Part shown: piece by piece, positions 6,416 to 9,269 of the stretch | Position numbering within the stretch: the first letter of the stretch is position 1 | Layout: each line of letters opens with the position of its first letter | Assembly: GCA_013002105.1 (NCBI GenBank) | Contig: JABDKS010000044.1 | Coordinates: 1 to 9,269, forward strand | Direction of reading: 5' to 3' | Length of the DNA stretch: 9,269 nucleotides | From: Pirellulaceae bacterium | GTDB taxonomy: Bacteria > Planctomycetota > Planctomycetia > Pirellulales > Pirellulaceae | Notes under the pieces: generated by a model | What the model was told of the DNA's origin: nothing | The model's input: the letters and a program-made list of their open reading frames with translations, nothing else | Database searches by the model: none | Position numbers and translations under genes: made by a program

Positions 6416-6449
6416 TTGTCAGTGTCCCAATGTTGTCAGTATCCCAATG
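6416..6449. repeat. 17-bp tandem direct repeat
   Basis: TTGTCAGTGTCCCAATG (6416-6432) is followed at once by TTGTCAGTATCCCAATG (6433-6449), 16 of 17 bases identical. It lies just past the REP-like pair in the convergent intergenic space. No other function is visible. Confidence 0.8.
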
Positions 6450-6545
6450 AGCGCCGCCGCGATCGGTCATTCGTGCTTTCGCGCTGAGCGAGCACTCGGC
6501 CAACGACTTTGCACTGGTCTGCACGTAACTGACCGGTTCTGCAGA

Positions 6546-7625
6546 TTACAGCGTCGGTAAGCTGGCCTTGGGTGGCGCTGCGGCCGCCTTGGCTGCCAAG
6601 TTCCGCACCAATGATCGCGTGATCGCGTCCAATGGCGCGCGAGCTTTGTCGTCGGTATCGATCACGTCACCCAACCGGCCATCGTCGCCCGCTTGTCGCA
6701 ATGTAATGTCGATTGGTAGTCCGCCCAGGTAGGGAACATTCAACTCTTCGGCTTTCGCCTGCGCCCCACCGCTGCCAAAAATGTCGTACGTCTTACCGCA
6801 ATCGGGACATAAGAATCCGCTCATGTTTTCGACCATTCCCAACAGCGGAATGTTGACCTTGCGAAACATGCTGATCGCTTTGATCGCATCGAGCAGCGCT
6901 ACTTCTTGCGGTGTGCACACGACCACCGAACCAGCCAGCGGCAGAGCTTGCGATAGCGTCAGCGCGATGTCGCCGGTTCCCGGAGGCATGTCGATGATCA
7001 AGTAATCCAGATCGCCCCAGTCGGTGTCGCTCAAGAATTGATTGATCGATCCATGCAACATCGGTCCGCGCCAGATCACGGCTTGATCGGGTTCAACCAG
7101 GAATCCCATCGACATGACCGGCATGTTGCCGCCGAGCAGAATCGGCTCGATTTTTTTGTTCTCCGAAATGGCTGGTCGACCGGACAGTCCCAGCAAGTGC
7201 GGAATGCTGGGACCGTAGACATCAGCGTCCATCAGACCGACCTTTGCACCGAGTCGACGCAACGTCAGTGCGATCGATGCCGCGATGGTGCTTTTTCCCA
7301 CGCCGCCTTTACCGCTTCCCACCGCGATGACGCTTTTGGCACGCAATCCGATTTGGCCGATACGTGCCGGCGGTCGATCGTGGGGGACCACGTTAATGGT
7401 CACGTCGGACCCTGGACAGGCGGCCGCAATCTTGGATTGGAGCGTTTCCTTTACGTCGTCAACGATCGGCATCGAATGGGACGTCAGGCCCAGCGTGACG
7501 GTCACCGCCGAGCCGTCGACCGTGATATCTTTGATTTGGTCCATGGACCCGATCGGGCGGCCCGATTCAGGGTCGGGATGTTTGGAAATCGATTCACGGA
7601 CGGCGTCGGCCGAGAGATTTGTCAT
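6546..7625 (-). CDS. mrp: Mrp/NBP35-type P-loop ATPase, iron-sulfur cluster carrier
   Basis: This 359-residue protein has the standard two-part Mrp layout. An N-terminal MIP18/DUF59-type domain (about 1-90, with DPE at 18-20) precedes a deviant-Walker-A P-loop domain. The GKGGVGKS motif (105-112), the DADVYGPS switch (133-140), DMPPGTGD (212-219) and the CPDC pair Cys273/Cys276 are all intact. The two cysteines in homologues bridge a [4Fe-4S] cluster between dimer subunits. Mrp/ApbC proteins hold and pass Fe-S clusters to apoproteins in the cytosol with ATP-dependent turnover. The length is normal; a short Ala/Pro-rich tail (345-359) is the only ornament. The ATG at 7625 has no strong ribosome site. 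The gene begins 49 bases after the 149-residue gene's stop, so it is probably the last gene of that leftward operon. I saw no clear terminator after it. Confidence 0.95.
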   Translation of the reverse strand: MTNLSADAVRESISKHPDPESGRPIGSMDQIKDITVDGSAVTVTLGLTSHSMPIVDDVKETLQSKIAAACPGSDVTINVVPHDRPPARIGQIGLRAKSVIAVGSGKGGVGKSTIAASIALTLRRLGAKVGLMDADVYGPSIPHLLGLSGRPAISENKKIEPILLGGNMPVMSMGFLVEPDQAVIWRGPMLHGSINQFLSDTDWGDLDYLIIDMPPGTGDIALTLSQALPLAGSVVVCTPQEVALLDAIKAISMFRKVNIPLLGMVENMSGFLCPDCGKTYDIFGSGGAQAKAEELNVPYLGGLPIDITLRQAGDDGRLGDVIDTDDKARAPLDAITRSLVRNLAAKAAAAPPKASLPTL

Positions 7626-7674
7626 AGTCGCACTACAAGCAAGAGTGTTTTGGAAACCGCTTAGAGTCTAGGAG

Positions 7675-8124
7675 TTAGACGGCTGGTGCGAAGTACAGGT
7701 GAAAGAGCTTTTCCAAGCGGGGGAGCTGTTCGACCTGGCAGATCGTGGTTGCGACGCCCAATTCAGTCAAAGCGATCACTGCAGCGTCCGAAAGCCCGTT
7801 GGAAATGGCTATCTGAAGCACACCGGGCGAAGAAATCGACACTTTGGCGATCTGGTCACACGCCGCAGACAGGTTGTCCGGGCTGATTTCCCACACAACC
7901 ACGGCTCGTCGATGTCCGACCAGCAAGGCACCGACATCGTCTGCTGAGCCGGTCACGATGGACGCGGTCGAATCTGCCGGCATCAGCTGGTTGATAAAAC
8001 GCCGAATCGCAAAAAGCCATCGTTGACCACTCTCACAGACGATCCAAAGAGGCGTCTGGCTTGCATCGGTGATAGCGCTGCCGATCGTGCCGCTGTCGTT
8101 CGTGTTGGCAGAGTAATTATTCAC
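7675..8124 (-). CDS. Hypothetical 149-residue protein, receiver-like alpha/beta pattern
   Basis: I do not recognise this protein by family. The GTG start overlaps the stop of the upstream regulator gene as GTGA, a strong sign of translational coupling and the reason for choosing this start. After a polar N-terminus of about 24 residues it shows alternating beta strands and helices: PLWIVCE (25-31), ASIVTG (54-59), AVVVWEI (74-80), VLQIAIS (102-108) and GVATTI (123-128). That order and spacing resemble a CheY-type receiver fold. The usual phosphoacceptor Asp at the end of strand 3 is absent (Glu79 lies near it), as is the acidic pair after strand 1. It could be a phosphorylation-independent pseudo-receiver partner of the coupled regulator. 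Any other small Rossmann-like fold remains possible. Soluble; no signal peptide or membrane segment. Confidence 0.75.
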   Translation of the reverse strand: MNNYSANTNDSGTIGSAITDASQTPLWIVCESGQRWLFAIRRFINQLMPADSTASIVTGSADDVGALLVGHRRAVVVWEISPDNLSAACDQIAKVSISSPGVLQIAISNGLSDAAVIALTELGVATTICQVEQLPRLEKLFHLYFAPAV

Positions 8125-9269
8125 GTTTCATTGTCGTCGAGTTTGCGGAGCAAGCGAGCGCGGCTGATTCCTAAACGACGCGCCGCTTCGGCACGATTTC
8201 CGTCGGTCGCTTGCAATACATCTTGGATGATACGCATCTCATAACGACGAACCGCTTCGTCTAGCGAGATGTTGGTCAGTTTCGAAGCCGCAGCGGTCTC
8301 GCCTGGCCGATAAGAACGGATCGCCAACGGCAGATGTTCGACACCGATGGATTCGTGGGGTGCTGATCCAATCGCGTGTCGAATCGCCGCGTCCAATTCA
8401 TCAAAGTTGCCGGGCCAAGGATAGAGCACAAGGGCATCCAGCGCCGCGCGACTGAAACGTTCAGCAACACCTTCGCCGGCCGCGTGTCGGGCGTCCAGCG
8501 CCGCGGACGCCAAGACGGGAATGTCGTCGACTCGTTGGGATAACGGATCGATGACGACGCTAAAGCTGCTTAGCACGTCGACCAAGTTGGGATGCAAGCC
8601 GATCGTCGTTTCCTCGTCCAACATCAAGTCGTCCGAATCGGTGGCAGGTTCAGACAATGGTTCACAAAGTCGTTTTGGCTGAGCGCTAGACAAGGCGATC
8701 AAACGTAGCCTTGGTGAAAACGTCGACAGCAGTTCCGACAATCGTTGCTGTGCTTCCAGCGGCGTTTCGTCCAACTCCGTGATCAACACCGTCGCTTTTG
8801 CCGCCGTCGATTCGGCCAATTGATTGATCGCCGGCATTAAAGTAGCGTCCAGCAATTCCGCATCCATTAGCGGACCGTCGACTTTGACCAGCGATTCGTC
8901 AGGAGCGGACGTTTGATGAATACGAGTGGCAATCGACAAAGCGCCGCAGCCGGGTGGTCCAAAAAAACCGATGTGGGTGCGTGTCGATGCGGCCACTTCC
9001 AGCCGACTTCGCATGCGGCGAGCGGCCGGTGAAACGCCAGCGGTTGCGATCGTAGCGATCGCAGTGTGACGATTTCGCCAAGCGGACAGGCGCTGCCGCA
9101 GTGCCACGGCGTCCTGGATTTCGATGTCGGCGATCTGATCGCGGTACTGACCGCCCACGGCAACGGTCAACGCGTCCGATGGTGTGCCCAAGCGAATGAA
9201 TCGGACATCCATTGGCGTGATCTTGCGCCCGTCAATGGTCGGCGGTGTGATTCGCAACGACGCCGTGCC
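8121..9269 (-). CDS. Degenerate sigma-54-activator-like AAA+ regulator with Fis-type HTH, 5'-partial
   Basis: The frame is open to the right edge. A TTG at 9257 and an ATG at 9212 are possible starts but lack ribosome sites, so the true start is probably outside. Counting from that TTG, residues 1-73 are unassigned. A bacterial enhancer-binding AAA+ core follows: GVSPAARRMRS (74-84), a P-loop remnant GPPGCGALS (100-108), a Walker-B position reading VLITELDETP (157-166), IDPLSQRVDDIPVLA (236-250) and YPWPGNFDEL (279-288). At the end is a Fis-type helix-turn-helix (about 330-375, GNRAEAARRLGISRARLLRKL). The P-loop Lys is Ala106, the Walker-B Asp is Thr160, and no GAFTGA loop exists between residues 135 and 160. 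It therefore should not hydrolyse ATP or remodel sigma-54 holoenzyme. It is more likely a DNA-binding regulator using the fold as a scaffold. Its stop overlaps the next gene. Confidence 0.85.
   Translation of the reverse strand, partial: GTASLRITPPTIDGRKITPMDVRFIRLGTPSDALTVAVGGQYRDQIADIEIQDAVALRQRLSAWRNRHTAIATIATAGVSPAARRMRSRLEVAASTRTHIGFFGPPGCGALSIATRIHQTSAPDESLVKVDGPLMDAELLDATLMPAINQLAESTAAKATVLITELDETPLEAQQRLSELLSTFSPRLRLIALSSAQPKRLCEPLSEPATDSDDLMLDEETTIGLHPNLVDVLSSFSVVIDPLSQRVDDIPVLASAALDARHAAGEGVAERFSRAALDALVLYPWPGNFDELDAAIRHAIGSAPHESIGVEHLPLAIRSYRPGETAAASKLTNISLDEAVRRYEMRIIQDVLQATDGNRAEAARRLGISRARLLRKLDDNET

Noticed and set aside
6309..6524. Minus-strand 71-codon frame between the convergent genes
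   Set aside because: It is the translation of the REP-like and 17-bp repeats; the peptide shows the repeat pattern and no protein signature.

Overview
The window looks like a chromosomal segment of a planctomycete, most likely a Pirellulaceae (Rhodopirellula-type) bacterium. This is inferred from a moderate GC content judged by eye, a very lysine-rich histone H1-like protein, long structured intergenic stretches, a palindromic intergenic repeat, and strongly diverged paralogues of familiar ATPases. No taxonomic search was possible.

Left half, plus strand: two diverged Clp/Hsp100-type AAA+ genes overlap by four bases (ATGA). The first (1-2109) is cut by the left edge. Only the end of its D1 module, a complete D2 module and a large C-terminal extension of about 350 residues are visible. 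The second (2106-4382) is complete. It has an unrecognised N-terminal domain, a degenerate D1 and an apparently active D2. Both D2 modules keep Walker A, Walker B, sensor 1, arginine finger and sensor 2. Both have lost the aromatic pore loop (GYVGY), with the same net five-residue shortening and an APDG motif in its place. About 108 bases downstream lies an M50 site-2-protease-like membrane protein (4491-5285).

Middle: a 586-base stretch with no convincing gene, but with palindromes and direct repeats, leads to an 82-residue lysine/alanine protein (5872-6120). This protein has a strong Shine-Dalgarno and an internal 51-base tandem duplication. A clear rho-independent terminator follows (6170-6204). 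The convergent gap up to 6545 carries two copies of an 81-base-period REP-like palindromic repeat and a 17-base tandem repeat.

Right half, minus strand: an apparent operon transcribed leftward. It starts with a degenerate sigma-54-activator-like AAA+ protein with a Fis-type HTH (8121-9269, cut by the right edge). This overlaps by GTGA a 149-residue protein of receiver-like pattern (7675-8124). After 49 bases comes an Mrp/NBP35-type Fe-S cluster carrier ATPase (6546-7625).

The best candidate for something undescribed is the paired Clp-like machine: translationally coupled partners, both without the D2 substrate-gripping loop, one with a dead-looking D1 and a ClpC-like VGF tripeptide, the other with a C-terminal extension that faintly resembles the PCRF region of class I release factors. 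The linked regulator that has lost both its ATPase residues and its sigma-54 contact loop is a second point of interest.
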